From assembly GCA_030522415.1 (NCBI GenBank), contig CM060113.1, forward strand, positions 9,964,565-10,028,564: a stretch of 64,000 bases of DNA. Reading direction: 5' to 3'. The DNA comes from Channallabes apus. Its lineage: Eukaryota; Chordata; Actinopteri; Siluriformes; Clariidae. Under the pieces are notes generated by a model. It saw nothing but the letters and a program-made list of their open reading frames with translations, did not search any database and was not told the DNA's origin. Below, in pieces: positions 1 to 12,176 of this stretch. Position 1 is the first letter of the stretch; every line of letters begins with the position of its first letter. The position numbers were made by a program, and so were the translations under genes.

Positions 1-58
1 AGCCCACTGAGTGGGTCATTAGTAGAACGCAAGAAGCCCTAATATACAGCTGTGAATA

Positions 59-205
59 TACACTGCCTTTCCAAAAATAAAGTCACACACTGATATATTT
101 GGACCAGCTTTGACCTTGATTATAGGACGCATTCATTGTGCCTTTGTTTTCAATATCACAATATTCATTTCTGTCCAGAATTGCATTACATTTTGGCAGA
201 GATAT
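59..205. mobile_element. Tc1/mariner-like terminal relic
   Basis: The stretch beginning TACACTGCCTTTCCAAAAAT and running through a phrase on 'gaccttgattataggacgca' resembles, from memory, the terminal part of a widespread fish TIR transposon. No transposase reading frame or second end is visible nearby. Family assignment is inference. Confidence 0.4.
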
Positions 206-1745
206 ATTGGTATTTGTGATGGAAATGTTTAAACACTATAGCCTTTTAAAATCTTCGGCACATCCAAAAGACAGGATATTAATGGGATTAAAAGAAAGGA
301 CTTTGTGATAATAAAAAAAGTAAATAAAAAATCTGCCAATCTGTTATAATGTGGTTACTAAACACTCAGGGCTTGGTCAGAGGCTTTCTTTGATGCCCTC
401 CCAAACCACGGCTCCTGCCATGTCACTGAACAAATTATGATTTATTAAATAAATAGACAATGTATGTGTTTTGTGTATCACTAGTGGGAGTATTTTTTTA
501 CTAGATCGATTTGATTTTGCCAGATGTGTTATGTTTATTTAGCATTTAAAAAATCATATTTAGCTTTGTTGATTGTGATATTACAAGAACATGGTAGTTT
601 TTGTGGTAAGTGAGCTGTGTTGTATGTGAGACTGAGGATCCTGTTTAGTACTTATTAAACTTTAGAGACTGGTGTGGGTGAAATTCATTTTACTCATTGA
701 TATTAAAAGACAGAGAGTTGGATTTATTAAGGCCAAGGATAACCTGTATGACTCGGGTCATTGTCCTTTTCATTCAGAAGAGAAGAAAGATGGGTTTTGT
801 TTAGTTTTGTAAACAGCACTGGCTGACTCACTCTCTCGTATTCTTTGTACCAAGTTGTACAGAATCATGGAGGCCTGGAACCTATGGGGTACACCATGGA
901 TAGGGTGTCCTGACTTTTTTTTTGCGTATTCTTTGGAATATATGATATAATACTTTGAAATATATAATGATTAGTTGTAAACTGTATATGTATATATTTC
1001 AGAACCTACATATTTTGTAAAACCTTTACTAATTTGCAGATGTCTTATACGTAGGTAGTGGTTTCGTTGCATGTTTTTTCTTTAAGTACAAGGTTTCATC
1101 AGCAGTCAAAAAAAAAAAAAGTTTGTATTTCCCTGGTTTCTGAACTGCTGAAGGGGTTTGCATCGATAACAATAGGATTACTACGTTTGTCAGAAAGTGA
1201 GGCACCCTCACTGGAGTGTCTGCAATGTTGCTCAAGGCTTCTGCCCATGCTCATGTTGGAATGTGAATAAGTTAGTGCATAATATCCCAATCTGTTCACT
1301 GCAGACCTGAAATATCTCTGCTGTTGCTGTCATCCATCTTCCTGCTTCTTCTTTTTTTCAGTCTTTTCACACCTAAGCTTGATTTAGTATCTAGGTAGTA
1401 ACATTATCATGAAATGGTCTGAATTACTTTTAAGTAATGCCAAACTGTTCTGATTTCAGGTACAGCTGATTTCAGCTGATACAGTATGTAATAGACTAGG
1501 GTAAACCAAAATTCATAGTACAGCCTGTCTTTCGGGGAGGGAAAAGTAAAAGTATGGATTAGACAATTTTTTTATTAATAAAAGCATGCTATTTTTTTTT
1601 TTACTTTTCCCACTTAAGTTTGCATTGCAATGCAGTCCAATCTAATAAGTATAGCATCCTCTAAACCTATTAATGAATTTTGACTGTACTCTGAAGCCAA
1701 GATTCAGTCACATATGCATGAATAGTGATGACATGCTTTAAATTG

Positions 1746-1808
<63 letters not shown>

Positions 1809-2307
1809 CTTGTTCATTTTCTGCCTGCTTTATTTCTTTTATTGTTTATTTCTTTATTGCTTTTTATTTTGTACCTCTTCCAACATGTTTTGTGGTAATG
1901 GCTTGGCTCTGTTTTTAACCATTTATAAGACACATAAGTTTATAGATCTACTGTAGATGTATTTTCATTTTCTGGCTATTTAGCACTTTAGGACAATGAA
2001 CATCACTCTATTAAGAGAGATGCCAAGTAGCCGTCAATTTCAGTTCAAGAAAGTTGAAGCACAAACACAGTTTCTACTTCACTAACTTCCACTTTTGTCA
2101 ACTTTGAATTTAATAGCAGTTTAAAAATTTTAAAATAATATTCATAATTTCTATCAGTAATAAAATATAATTAACATTATAACTGCAAAATGTTACTTAC
2201 TGAATGTAAAAGCAACATGATTTACAAACGTTTTGATGAAGAATTGTTCAAATTAAAGTAATTTAAAACACTAAGTGTCCACATAATATTACTCGCATAT
2301 CATCCAA
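206..2307. other. AT-rich DNA without a recognisable gene
   Basis: There is no convincing coding region. Short open frames around 1.05-1.3 kb overlap on both strands and show no domain. The only clear structure is a TA dinucleotide run at about 1749-1805. Confidence 0.6.
1749..1805. repeat. (TA)n microsatellite
   Basis: About 57 bp of uninterrupted TA dinucleotides, directly visible. Confidence 0.95.
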
Positions 2308-2621
2308 CCCAGATAGCAAGGTGACATTGATTCAATGTTGAAATTTCATCAGAATCATCATTTTGGTTGAGGTTGATTTTTCAATGCTAAATAATGTTGA
2401 ATCAATGTTGATAATTCAATGCTTTTCAGTGTTGAAAAGACAAACATTGAATCAATGTTGATTTTTGGTTGTGGAACCCATCCTCATTCAACAATGTAAG
2501 GCAAATTAAATTAACTAAGTGCATTTCTATAAAAATGTGTATGCATGTGTGTATGTGTTTAAAACAGGTTAAAAAATTGACAAGAGATTTGCCATGGTGC
2601 TTAAAAAAATAATAAAAATAA

Positions 2622-2625
<4 letters not shown>

Positions 2626-2680
<55 letters not shown>
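2626..2680. repeat. (AT)n microsatellite
   Basis: About 55 bp of AT dinucleotides, directly visible. Confidence 0.95.
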
Positions 2681-2684
<4 letters not shown>

Positions 2685-3028
2685 AGGAAAAAAAATAATT
2701 TGACGGTAAGTTTTGTGTATTTACCTTGCTGTCTAGTTTACTCACTTGACAGCTTAATTCCTGTTTGCCGTTCAAAAGTACTCAATTTTCGGCTCGTATT
2801 TAACATTGGAGGGTGTTTTTACACTGTCGCCACGTCATTATAATACACTCTACAGGCATGAGAATTCAATATGTTGTAGTCTGGAAGTTCCTGCCACTCA
2901 CGGTGAAAGAATTTTGGCGATGCGACCTACGGTATTCTGTTGGGAAGCATTTGTTTGAGACCTTAGTTCCTGTTTCCCGTTGTCTGTGTCTGACCCAGAG
3001 CAGTGTGCGTGCCCCACATGGAAAGAAC

Positions 3029-3627
3029 CTATATGAGGATATATGCGCATATATGAAACCTATATGCAGTATATATGCGCATATAACCGCACCTATATGG
3101 GGCCAGGGGTAGCTCAGTGGTTAAGGCATTGGACTAAGGTTCAAACCCCACAACCACCAAGTTGCCACTGTTGGGCCCTTGAGCAAGGCCCTTAACCCTC
3201 AACTGCTCAGATGTATAATGAGATAAAAATGTAAGTCACTCTGGATAAGAGCGTCTGCCAAATGCCTAAATGTAAATGTAAATATGAGGATATATGCGCA
3301 TATATGAAACCTATATGCGTATATATGCCACATGTAGGCAACATTGAGGTGCATATATGTGCATATACAGGCCATATATGTCTCCTGTATTGCTTCTTTA
3401 TATCCACATATAAGCCCTACTGTATATGTACATACAAGATATGTCTCCTATGACAGGATCTGGTCATTTTAGCTCATATCTCACTTTGGCAACTGTCATA
3501 CATGATGCCTAGCTCATATTTTCTATTATCAAGGCAATAACTAAGAACTAACAAAAAAAATGCAAAAAACTAATCCTAATTGCCCACATACAGTATATGA
3601 GGATATATGCACATATATGAAACCTCA
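3029..3627. repeat. Dispersed AT-palindromic units around a SINE
   Basis: A unit reading ATGAGGATATATGCGCATAT and continuing with ATGAAACC occurs at about 3033, again at 3285 just after the SINE, and a diverged third time at about 3598. Related CATATATG palindromes fill 3320-3440. The SINE at 3101-3283 sits between the first two copies. These may be tandem units split by the SINE, or units duplicated at its insertion. Confidence 0.6.
3101..3283 (+). mobile_element. tRNA-derived SINE with LINE-like 3' tail
   Basis: The head has a pol III box A-like sequence (AGCTCAGTGGTTAAGGC) and a box B-like sequence (GGTTCAAACCCCA). The body ends in GGATAAGAGCGTCTGCCAAA followed by short TGTAAA repeats, a tail shared by several fish SINEs and borrowed from a partner LINE. 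A second, more diverged copy lies at 42527-42686. No convincing target duplication is seen because the flanks are themselves repeated. Confidence 0.75.
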
Positions 3628-3972
3628 GTCTCCGTGAAAATCTTTTTGAAACACGTCACTAAAATTAACTGAAATGAGAAATATATCTATATAAAGCTTA
3701 AAGTGTCTACTTTTAAATGATGCAAGTCACATTGAAAACAAATATTCTCAGTTTATGTAATCCGTATGAAACCAAGGAGAGGCACAGAATTTCTGTCACA
3801 CTTATATGCTAATGACCCGAGGCAGGACACGCCCACACGCCAATCACACGGAAATCAGTCCGGGTAATTTACATACTAGACCACGCCCCCGGACACCGGC
3901 ATGAAAAAACGAACACAGAGAGACAGGTTTGAAAATACTCCGATTCAGTGAGTTTTCAGCACATTATGGAAG

Positions 3973-5200
3973 ATGGCACGCGCTTACACATCCGAGGAAA
4001 CTCTTCAGAATGTTCTGGAAAGTTTACATTTACCTCAGAAGAAGACCGTGTGACTCCGACGACGAACGGGAGCATTTTGAACAGAGAATAGACCCATGCT
4101 ACACTGGGTAAGTTATTAAGTCTTATATAACTCTTATTCTGATAATATTAAACTAATATTAGTAAATATTTTCCTCACTACAGCTAGCTCTTGTCAGCTT
4201 GTGTGACACATTGGCTTTCAATGCCATTTATATAGTTTAGGTAAATCATGCTAGCATGCTGCCTCATGTAGCACAAACATGATATTTCCCGGTGGCTAAG
4301 CTAATGCCTTATGGAGTTTACAGATGTTTATATTCACCTTGTTTTGGATAGCTTTAGATTATGGTTGCTAATGTGTATTTGGCTCCATTTTGGTTAGCTT
4401 ATAACACTGCTATCGGTAATGTTATTTAGCACAAACAAGCAAGTTGCAGGTGGCTAAAATACAGCCTTATGTAGCTAAGTGATGCTTATGAATATTTCTT
4501 TGGTGTAAATGTATATAATCCCTTTTGTTTAGCGTGTATTTACAAATACCTGATAAGATGTAATTGTTTAGAATGTGTTCAATATGTGTGTAATGTCCAA
4601 TGGATGGTGTTTTTTAAAACTCAAATTGACTTATGGCAGCAGTGTGTAGTATTATCTATCACCATCATTGATGCTGTCATGTGACCTACAGAAGAGAGGT
4701 GTATATTTTTCATGTTGAAGTGTGGATACATTTTTGGTCATCTCTGTACTGTATATATTGTGCATCCATATTAATTGCACATCCATTTACTCTGAACAGT
4801 ATAGGTTAACATTTTTGTATTTATTTGTTTTTAGGAATGCGTCTGCATCACCCTTGCCTTCACCAGCCCCTCACATCAGGACACGCAAGCTCCGTTCAGA
4901 TGGACCTCTTGTATTTGTGAAGTGGATGGACACACGAGAAGTATCTACCTGTTCTACCATCCATTCTGCTTTACAGTAGACGCGGTGAAGATGAGGGTGA
5001 AATTACAAGGTACATGGACTACAAAGACATTTCCATGTCCTGTGACTGCGTACAACCAGCACATGGGGAGTTGATCACTCTGATCAGCTATTACAATACT
5101 ATACTACACAGCACAAAACAATGAAGCCGTACAGAAATATTTTTCTACACTGCTTGGACATTGCTCCAACCAATGCTTACCCTGCATGTATGTTTTGTAC
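3973..5200 (+). pseudogene. Broken piggyBac-like transposase
   Basis: Two blocks are recognisable. The 5' block (3973-4107) begins MARAYTSEETLQNVLE and, after a frame change, reads DSDDEREHFEQ, the acidic N-terminus typical of piggyBac-family transposases. It ends at a GTAAGT donor-like site. The 3' block (4835-5200) follows an acceptor-like TTTTTAG and reads FVKWMDTREVSTCSTIH, then TWTTKTFPCPVTAYNQHMG, then, after a frameshift, GVDHSDQLLQYY and NIFLHCLDIAPTNAY. This is the C-terminal part of the DDE_Tnp_1_7 (piggyBac) domain. The catalytic core between the blocks is missing, and several stops or frameshifts occur. No TTAA-flanked piggyBac ends were found. The element is inactive. Confidence 0.75.
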
Positions 5201-7224
5201 AGTTTTTTTTTTATCTTGCACTGTTTTACTCTGAATGTCCGTCTTTTTTCAGTTTTTATTTTGTACTGTTCCTGTTGCAGTTTTACCCTGCATGTAAACA
5301 AATGTCCAGAATGTCCAGATTATCATTAATCTGCATTTATACATAAAATCCTATTAACTATTGGGAAGCTAAACATAAGAATCAGTATGAAACATGAAAA
5401 GTTTCTAAAAGTTGCCAATAAATTAATATTGTGATGTGAAATAATTTTTCAAATTGAAGTTATAAAGGGCTCTGGGGTGTTTTGCCAGGCAGAAGCGTGG
5501 AGAGCAGCCCGCCTTGCCACCTCTGCTACTGCCATGGTACGGAATCTGCTGCTGGGCACCTTCGACTTGGAGACTTGACCAAATTAAAAAGGTAGCCATT
5601 ATTGGTGAGTAAATGCATAATGCGTTGAGAAGGGAAAACAAAATATTTAAGACTTTATAAGTTCACCACTTTAACCATAACCTACTTGTATCAATGTTTA
5701 TTAGCCATCAATGGAGACTGCATAAGGTAGGGCACCCATTATTGTTACTGTATCTGCTTGGGACCTATAATACTAATTCATCACTTGCTCACTTCTTAAT
5801 CCTACCTTTCCTCTTCTAAAGCCACATTATATTGCGCTGTAAGGTGTGTAGTCCTCTATTTTGTAGAACATATAATGTTGCAAATAACCTCATGGCACTA
5901 ATTGTTGTTGTCTGAAGTTTTAATAAATAATCATAATGCTGTCAAAAATAATGTCATAAATAGATTTTCTTTATCAATTAACTTCTATTAATTAAATAAA
6001 ATTTTTAATGTAAATTTTTAAAGTTTAATGGAATGGCTGTGTGAAAGATGCTGAAGCTGACGTGCCAATGGTCTTTTATATTAATGTTGTTCGGAAGCCT
6101 GTGTAATGATGTAGTTTCGACTACATGTTTACATGATGTTCTATCGACTGAACAGCTTTTTTCGACTTATTTTCATGTTATTGTTGTTCAGCAATGGCAT
6201 GGACGTGATGTTTTGGCAAAAGAAGGGTGGGATGGTGGTTGATGGTGACTGAAAGCGGTGACTGAGTAGATTGGACGTCACAGCAGCTCGTGAAAAGGCA
6301 GAGCTACTTTATGCAGGCTGTGTGCATTCTACTGTGGATTGACTGTTTTGAAACTTATATGGTAGTTACGTAGCCCCTAGACCTCAGTTACCATGAAAAA
6401 AGCTATGAAATTTCAGTTTGGACCATATGGGATCTTAAACAAGGACTTCATCTTTTTTTAATTATTGTTTGTTCGGGGAGGAATTATAGACCACAATGTC
6501 AGCATGATCTTGGGTTGTTTCCTTATCACTTCTTGTGTGCGTTTGGCTGTAGCTTGCACACCAGACAGAGTTGTTTTCAATTCATCCTATTGTAAAGTCA
6601 TGCAGTGTGTAATCTCCTGTCGCCAATTCATTGTGCAGTGTGAACACAGCAGCAACTAAATGCTACCACAGATAGTACAGTGTGAAAACAATGGTGATCC
6701 GATGACTTTGAAAATCATGCAGTGTGAGTTTGAGGAGAAGGTAAAAAGCAATACAAAACAAATAATGTACAGTTTATGTTGTCATTACTTTGCTCTCAAA
6801 CTAAATGCAATGTAATAATAGGCGTTATTTAATAATAACATTAACAGTGCAGCATGCATCTAACTCTGGGTAAAAAGCTTATAATAAAATCACCAAAATA
6901 AGTCTTCACGTTAAGAATAAATATGCAAACAGTACGGTATCTGAGCGTACGGATTGGAAATTTGTGCATACAGTTTGTTAATCCGTGGCCACGATTTGTT
7001 AAACTGAGGGAACAGTTTAAGTATTTGTGAGTGCGGGGGACAAATTGCAAAACCGTCGCCACGGATTGATTTTTTTTTTTAATTTATTTATTTTTTTGGT
7101 CCTACAGGTTTTTTTTTTTTTTTTGCACATAAAAGACTACATTGTTACATTAAGTATATTTGTTTTCATAGCATTGAATATGTACATTGTAGGACAACAT
7201 TTGCAGATTGTGAAATAACACATA
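5201..7224. other. Non-coding interior of the inverted-repeat segment
   Basis: No gene is supported. The stretch 5489-5575 is GC-rich against its surroundings and reads EAWRAARLATSATAMVRNLL before ending at a TGA, followed by GTAGCC and GTGAGT. It may be an exon relic of a mobile-element protein, but I cannot name it. Confidence 0.4.
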
Positions 7225-8602
7225 CAGGTCCTTCTCAAAAAATTAGCATATTGTGATAAAGTTCATTATTTTCTGTAATGTACTGATAAACATTAGACTT
7301 TCATATATTTTAGATTCATCACACACAAACTGAAGTAGTTCAAGCCTTTTATTGTTTTAATATTGATGATTGTGGCATACAGCTCATGAAAACCCAAAAT
7401 CCCTATCTCAAAAAATTAGCATATCATGAAAAGGTTCTCTAAACGAGCTATTAACCTAATCATCTGAATCAACTAATTAACTCTAAACACCTGCAAAAGA
7501 TTCCTGAGGCTTTTAAAAACTCCCAGCCTGGTTCATTACTCAAAACTGCAATCATGGGTAAGACTGCCGACCTGACTGCTGTCCAGAAGGCCATCATTGA
7601 CACCCTCAAGCAAGAGGGTAAGACACAGACATTTCTGAACGAATAGGCTGTTCCCAGAGTGCTGTATCAAGGCACCTCAGTGGGAAGTCTGTGGGAAGGA
7701 AAAAGTGTGGCAGAAAACGCTGCACAACGAGAAGAGGTGACCGGGTCCTGAGGAAGATTGTGGAGAAGGACCGATTCCAGACCTTGGGGGACCTGCGGAA
7801 GCAGTGGACTGAGTCTGGAGTAGAAACATCCAGAGCCACCGTGTACAGGCGTGTGCAGGAAATGGGTTACAGGTTGCAAATTTTGCTTGTCATTCGCAAA
7901 TCAAGGTGCCAGAGTCTTGAGGAAGACTGAGGAGAGGGAAATGCCAAAATGCCTGAAGTCCAGTGTCAAGTACCCACAGTCAGTGATGGTCTGGGGTGCC
8001 ATGTCAGCTGCTGGTGTTGGTCCACTGTGTTTTATCAAGGGCAGGGTCAATGCAGCTAGCTATCAGGAGATTTTGGAGCACTTCATGCTTCCATCTGCTG
8101 AAAAGCTTTATGGAGATGAAGATTTAATTTTTCAGCACGACCTGGCACCTGCTCACAGTGCCAAAACCACTGGTAAATGGTTTACTGACCATGGTATTAC
8201 TGTGCTCAATTGGCCTGCCAACTCTCCTGACCTGAACCCCATAGAGAATCTGTGGAATATTGTGAAGAGAAAGTTGAGAGACACAAGACACAAGTACCTG
8301 CAAAAGGATTCCCGACCAAGTATTGAGTGCAGAACTGAACATAATTATATGAAGGTTGACTATTTTTGTATTAAAAACACTTTTCTTTTATTGGTCGGAT
8401 GAAATATGCTAATTTTTTGAGATAGGGATTTTGGGTTTTCATGAGCTGTATGCCACAATCATCAACATTAAAACAATAAAAGGCTTGAACTACTTCAGTT
8501 GTGTGTAATGAATCTAAAATATATGAAAGTCTAATGTTTATCAGTACATTACAGAAAATAATGAACTTTATCACAATATGCAAATTTTTTGAGAAGGACC
8601 TG
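7225..8602 (+). mobile_element. Complete Tc1-like element with internal deletions
   Basis: The element starts CAGGTCCTTCTCAAAAAA and ends at the inverted counterpart TTTTTTGAGAAGGACCTG, with TA dinucleotides on both sides (7223-7224 and 8603-8604), the Tc1/mariner target duplication. Terminal inverted repeats are about 210 bp and carry an inner repeat of TCTCAAAAAATTAGCATAT, the IR/DR arrangement seen in fish Tc1 elements. The single gene inside is deleted in two places. High inverted-repeat identity suggests fairly recent mobility. It is nested in the 2308-9699 segment. Confidence 0.92.
7554..8326 (+). pseudogene. Tc1 transposase, deleted and frameshifted
   Basis: The frame opens MGKTADLTAVQKAIIDTLKQ and carries paired-like helix-turn-helix motifs (CSQSAVSRHLSGKS, GRKKCGRKRCTTRRGD). 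A frameshift falls near 7648. After the GYRLQ motif about 100 bp are missing, which removes the segment holding the first catalytic Asp of the DDE triad. The frame resumes at SVKYPQSVMVWGAMSAAG. The second Asp is kept in FQHDLAPAHS and the third acidic residue in NSPDLNPIENLW. A further deletion after RKLRDTRHK joins almost directly to the C-terminal end (stop at 8324-8326). Family and triad layout are established knowledge; loss of the first Asp makes the enzyme inactive. Confidence 0.92.
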
Positions 8603-9459
8603 TATATTAAAAAAATCTAATGTGTGCATTGTATCTATGGAAGATTGTAGGACATTTCAAAACATATGTTGCATATCTGTACATTTGTAAAAGTCACATT
8701 TCCAAAAATTTAGGACCCACCTTCTGTCATTCATAAACAACTACCACTCCAAGTTTTTAGAGCATTGTATAGTTCTAACCTTTTGTTTGTTTTTCATTCT
8801 TTAGATGCACTACAACAACAACAGCTGAAAGCTGAAGAAAAGGAGGCCACAGAGTTTCTTTGCTTCAACAGTTCAGAAATGGCTTCGTTATGCCCCAGAA
8901 CGGCTGGGGGGGGAATTGCTCGTGGTGGAAAACCATAAGTTCAGACTTGTGTCTTATTATCTGTTTTGCTGAGTAAATACATTTCAACTTACGAATAATG
9001 TTTCAGTCATCTGTTGTGTTTCTGACTTGGTTGTTTCTATTTGCATTTGACTGAATTTTGCTGAGGCAGGCTGCCATTTTTATATTATGGTTTTCCAGTC
9101 TCTTCTCTTGGCAGTTAGATTCTGTTTTATGAATTCAGAATTAACAATCTCTTCTAATAGTTCTCTTCTAAAAAGTCATATTGTCATCCAGTTTATAATA
9201 ATTTGTATGTAAGTTGTAGTGTGTTTTATTATATAGTTGTTTTATTGTAATTGTGATGTTACTTCCTGTTTAAATGGGTATGGAGCATAAATAAATAAAT
9301 ATGTTTACATGTAAACTGAAGGATGTTGAGTTACTGACTTTTTGTTTAAAAAAAAAAAAAAAAAGCTTTTCAGCCCTACATGGTCTCTGATTTAAAGAAA
9401 TAAATCCAAACGGACATGATTTACTGTCATAGAATCTTGCTGTTCATAAAGCAAGACTA
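8603..9459. other. Non-coding, with one exon-like stretch
   Basis: From 8805, after a polypyrimidine-CTTTAG acceptor-like site, a frame reads ALQQQQLKAEEKEATEFLCF and runs to a stop near 8938. An AATAAA cluster follows at about 9289. This has the layout of a terminal exon, but the protein is not recognised. Confidence 0.3.
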
Positions 9460-9699
9460 AACTATAATTGTTTCAATGTTGATTCAATGTAAAATAAGTG
9501 ATTGAATTTACGTTGAACAAACATTGATTTTATGCCCATCTTGATCTATTTATCATCATTGAAATAACATTATTTCAAGGTGCAAACCTGATGAAAAATC
9601 AACATTTAACATTGAAATTTCAACATTGATTCAATAACAAGTTGGTTGATGCTTTAATGTTGATTCAACGATGATTCAATGTTGTTCTGCTATCTGGGA

Positions 9700-10479
9700 A
9701 TCCTGCTTGCTATCCACTGACAATTAGTCAATTATTTAGCTTCATCTACTGCATACTATGAGCTAAAAAGAGAAAAATGTTTGTCAAGGGAAGTTAATTA
9801 AATTACCACCCTATGGCGACAATAATAGGGCACTCAAATATAATTAAAATATCACATTTTCATTTTCAAAATAAATAAATAAATAAAAACCTTGGATTTT
9901 CCACACACATGCTGCACATATAAAGAAGACACCCCAAAATCCATGTGGTTTTATAACTAGTTACTGGTTAAATTAGGATGAGATAAGCTTTAAAGATATA
10001 ATTTGAGTTTATTTCATGTCAGTCTTAAATCAAAATTTAGCTACATAAGGACATTACTATAGGTCTAGGTTATTAGAACTTTTCCTGCTCTGAACACGGA
10101 CCATGAAGTCACCTGGTGCAAGAGTTCAATGTAAGAAATCGGCGTTAAATTCCACAACCCTCGTTTAGCTGAAATTCATTTGGATTTAACTCTTTTCTTT
10201 CCCCAGAACTATCTATATGTGACTAGTTCTGGTTAGCCATATGGTTAGTTCTGGTCCCTTTGAGGTTGCATTAATTGGGCCTATATCAACATTGTCATCA
10301 ACAGGTTTGCAACAAACATGGAATGCAAGGAAATGTTATCAAATGTCTGTAACAAAACAATAAACCATGTTTAAAATTTATTTGAATGTTTATTTGAAAG
10401 ATTGTTTTAGTATCCAAGTAGTAACATTTTCATGAGAGCATGGTCTGAAGCCTATTATTATGTTTTTAGATTTAAAAAA
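9700..10479. other. No gene seen
   Basis: AT-rich DNA with a short AAAT run near 9873 and no convincing frame, RNA gene or element end. Confidence 0.5.
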
Positions 10480-10667
10480 ATACATTGCATGGTTAAATAA
10501 TGCATTTCGATTAATGTTTGTGCACGCACAGCGCTGTGTATGTGTGTGTGTTTGTGCATGCAGGAGCTGTATATGTATGTTAAGCTAAAGTAAGAGGAGA
10601 GAGGGAATGAGACCCTCCCCCTCCCTCTTCTCGTCTTACACAGTAACCCTTCCTTCTCTCTTATTTG

Positions 10668-10724
<57 letters not shown>

Positions 10725-11051
10725 CGGAAACACTGTTTTATCATGAAAATTAACAAAAAACATTGCTAATAACACTCAAGTGTGCACGGATATTGATTAT
10801 ACCATTGAGAGATGCGCACTAAGAGCCGGGAAGACAATTACCCACAATTCCGTAGTGTGCGAGAGAGAAAAAACATTGGCTTAGTTGCGATCACATCACG
10901 CTCAGCGTCAAAACAAGAAGTGCATGCGTCCCACATGATACTCAGTATTTGTAAACCAAGACTTGCTCGTTTTCACGATAAAATTTATTTACAATTTTTT
11001 TTTACATTTTTTGTTCGCAACCCGGGTTACTCGCAATCCAAGGTTCCACTG
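10480..11051 (-). mobile_element. TIR element of the CAGTGGAACC family, diverged copy
   Basis: The right edge reads CCAAGGTTCCACTG followed by TA, the complement of the left end of the element at 26292-27343. Both share an internal phrase on GTCAAAACAAGAAGTGCATGC (or its complement) and an internal CA/GT tract. The left edge is not clear. It is non-autonomous, with TA target duplications suggesting Tc1/mariner mobilisation. Confidence 0.6.
10673..10721. repeat. (CA)n microsatellite
   Basis: About 49 bp of CA repeats, inside the TIR element copy. Confidence 0.95.
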
Positions 11052-11227
11052 TATATGGTTTTATTTTCCCCCGTGCTGTTGAGCACATCGGATGTTTGTG
11101 CTCTGTTTTTTTTATAGCAAGCATGGCAAGTGTAGCAAACAATTAAAGCAACAAGAAAATTGTGGATAAAGTATTGATTTTGCCTTGTATGTGTTGTATT
11201 ATTCCATAACTTCTTTACATTATGAAA

Positions 11228-11558
11228 CTCACTCACTTATGCATTCTCTACTGCTCTTATCCTGCACAGGGTCATGAGAAGCCTGCAGCCCATACCAGCG
11301 GATTTGGAGCATTTGGCGCGATACAGTCCGGGCGGCGTGCCAATTTATTGCATGCACACTCACACGCTCATTCACTCAGGTCAATTAGCCTTATTTGCTG
11401 ATTCCTTTTGACTGTGGGCGGACACTGGATTACCTGGTGAAAACAAACCAAACATGGGCCAGAACATGCAAAATTCACACACAGAAAACTGAGGCAGGAC
11501 TTGAACCCCTGAAACCTGGAGACATGAAGCCACAGTCTAACCCACTGCACCAAGTGAA
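11228..11558 (-). mobile_element. Mermaid/RSg-1-like SINE, diverged
   Basis: Read on the minus strand it has a tRNA-like head (GGTGCAGTGGGTTAGACTG, then GGGTTCAAGTCC), the family body phrases TTTGCATGTTCT and CGCCCACAGTC, and an end resembling CCCTGTGCAGGATAAG. It is more decayed than the copy at 12561-12931. Confidence 0.75.
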
Positions 11559-11929
11559 AACCAGCACTGAGATGTTATGATGATACATAAACTTAAAGTT
11601 TTAAGTTACACCACACCAGGGTGTCTCATTTATTGATTTTGCATAAATTTATTTGTTTATTAACATACAGTGTTGAAATGTGAGACCAACCTGGCTGCCC
11701 TTCTTCCATGTTAAACAGCATTTATCTTGTTTTCTTTGAAACATGATACTGTATTAAAACACAAAGTATGTGCTTTAATAGACAGAAGAGTGTGTAGAAA
11801 ATAAACTGGTAAAAAGGCTTAGCAGATTCATCCTTTTTTAAGCTGAAGCAACCAGCTGAGGGCAGTGATTAAATCCTAAATACAATGACTAACACAGTGG
11901 CTTAATTTGTCTTCAATCTTAAATTATCT

Positions 11930-12176
11930 TCCCTCTGTGAGGCCTAGTTTTGTTTGTCCGGCGCATCCCATGGGTGCTCAATCCAATTGGGATCTGGGGA
12001 GTTTGGGGACCTGATCAGCAGGCTGTGGTGCACTGGGTGTTCTGGTGCCTTTCTATGATGGACAGTTTTGACTTTTTCGATTTGAGGTCCATAGGCTTTT
12101 CTCTGGCATTAGACTGGTGATCACTGTTGATCAGTTCACCTGACGATGGTGTTGATGTTATGGCTGATCAGTATAA
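11930..12176. repeat. DNA-transposon relic with TGGCTGATCAGT end
   Basis: The block contains CTCAATCCAATTGGGATCTGG and ends GTTATGGCTGATCAGTATAA. I recall this as the end of a common fish DNA element whose other end begins ACTGATCAGCCATAA; a matching inverted phrase is seen at 29766-29780. The family name is uncertain. Confidence 0.4.

Larger units (their letters stand above)
2308..9699. mobile_element. 7.4-kb segment bounded by long inverted repeats (CCCAGATAGCA...TGCTATCTGGG)
   Basis: The left edge reads CCCAGATAGCA and the right edge TGCTATCTGGG. Inside each edge lie about 190-240 bp rich in the motif CAATGTTG and its complement CAACATTG, so the ends are extended, partly palindromic inverted repeats (2308-2500 and 9460-9699). 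The interior holds a TA tract, a SINE (3101-3283), a broken piggyBac transposase (3973-5200), a complete Tc1 (7225-8602) and polyadenylation-like AATAAATAAATAAA near 9290. No clear target duplication is seen at the edges. A GC-rich open stretch at 5489-5575 and an acceptor-preceded stretch at 8805-8938 look exon-like but match nothing I recognise. It could be one old large DNA transposon with later insertions, or two related short inverted-repeat elements that happen to face each other. The superfamily is not identified. Confidence 0.5.

Noticed and set aside
2308..9699. Assigning the 7.4-kb segment to piggyBac because of the internal transposase relic
   Set aside because: The ends lack TTAA flanks and piggyBac-type tips, so the relic is more likely nested.
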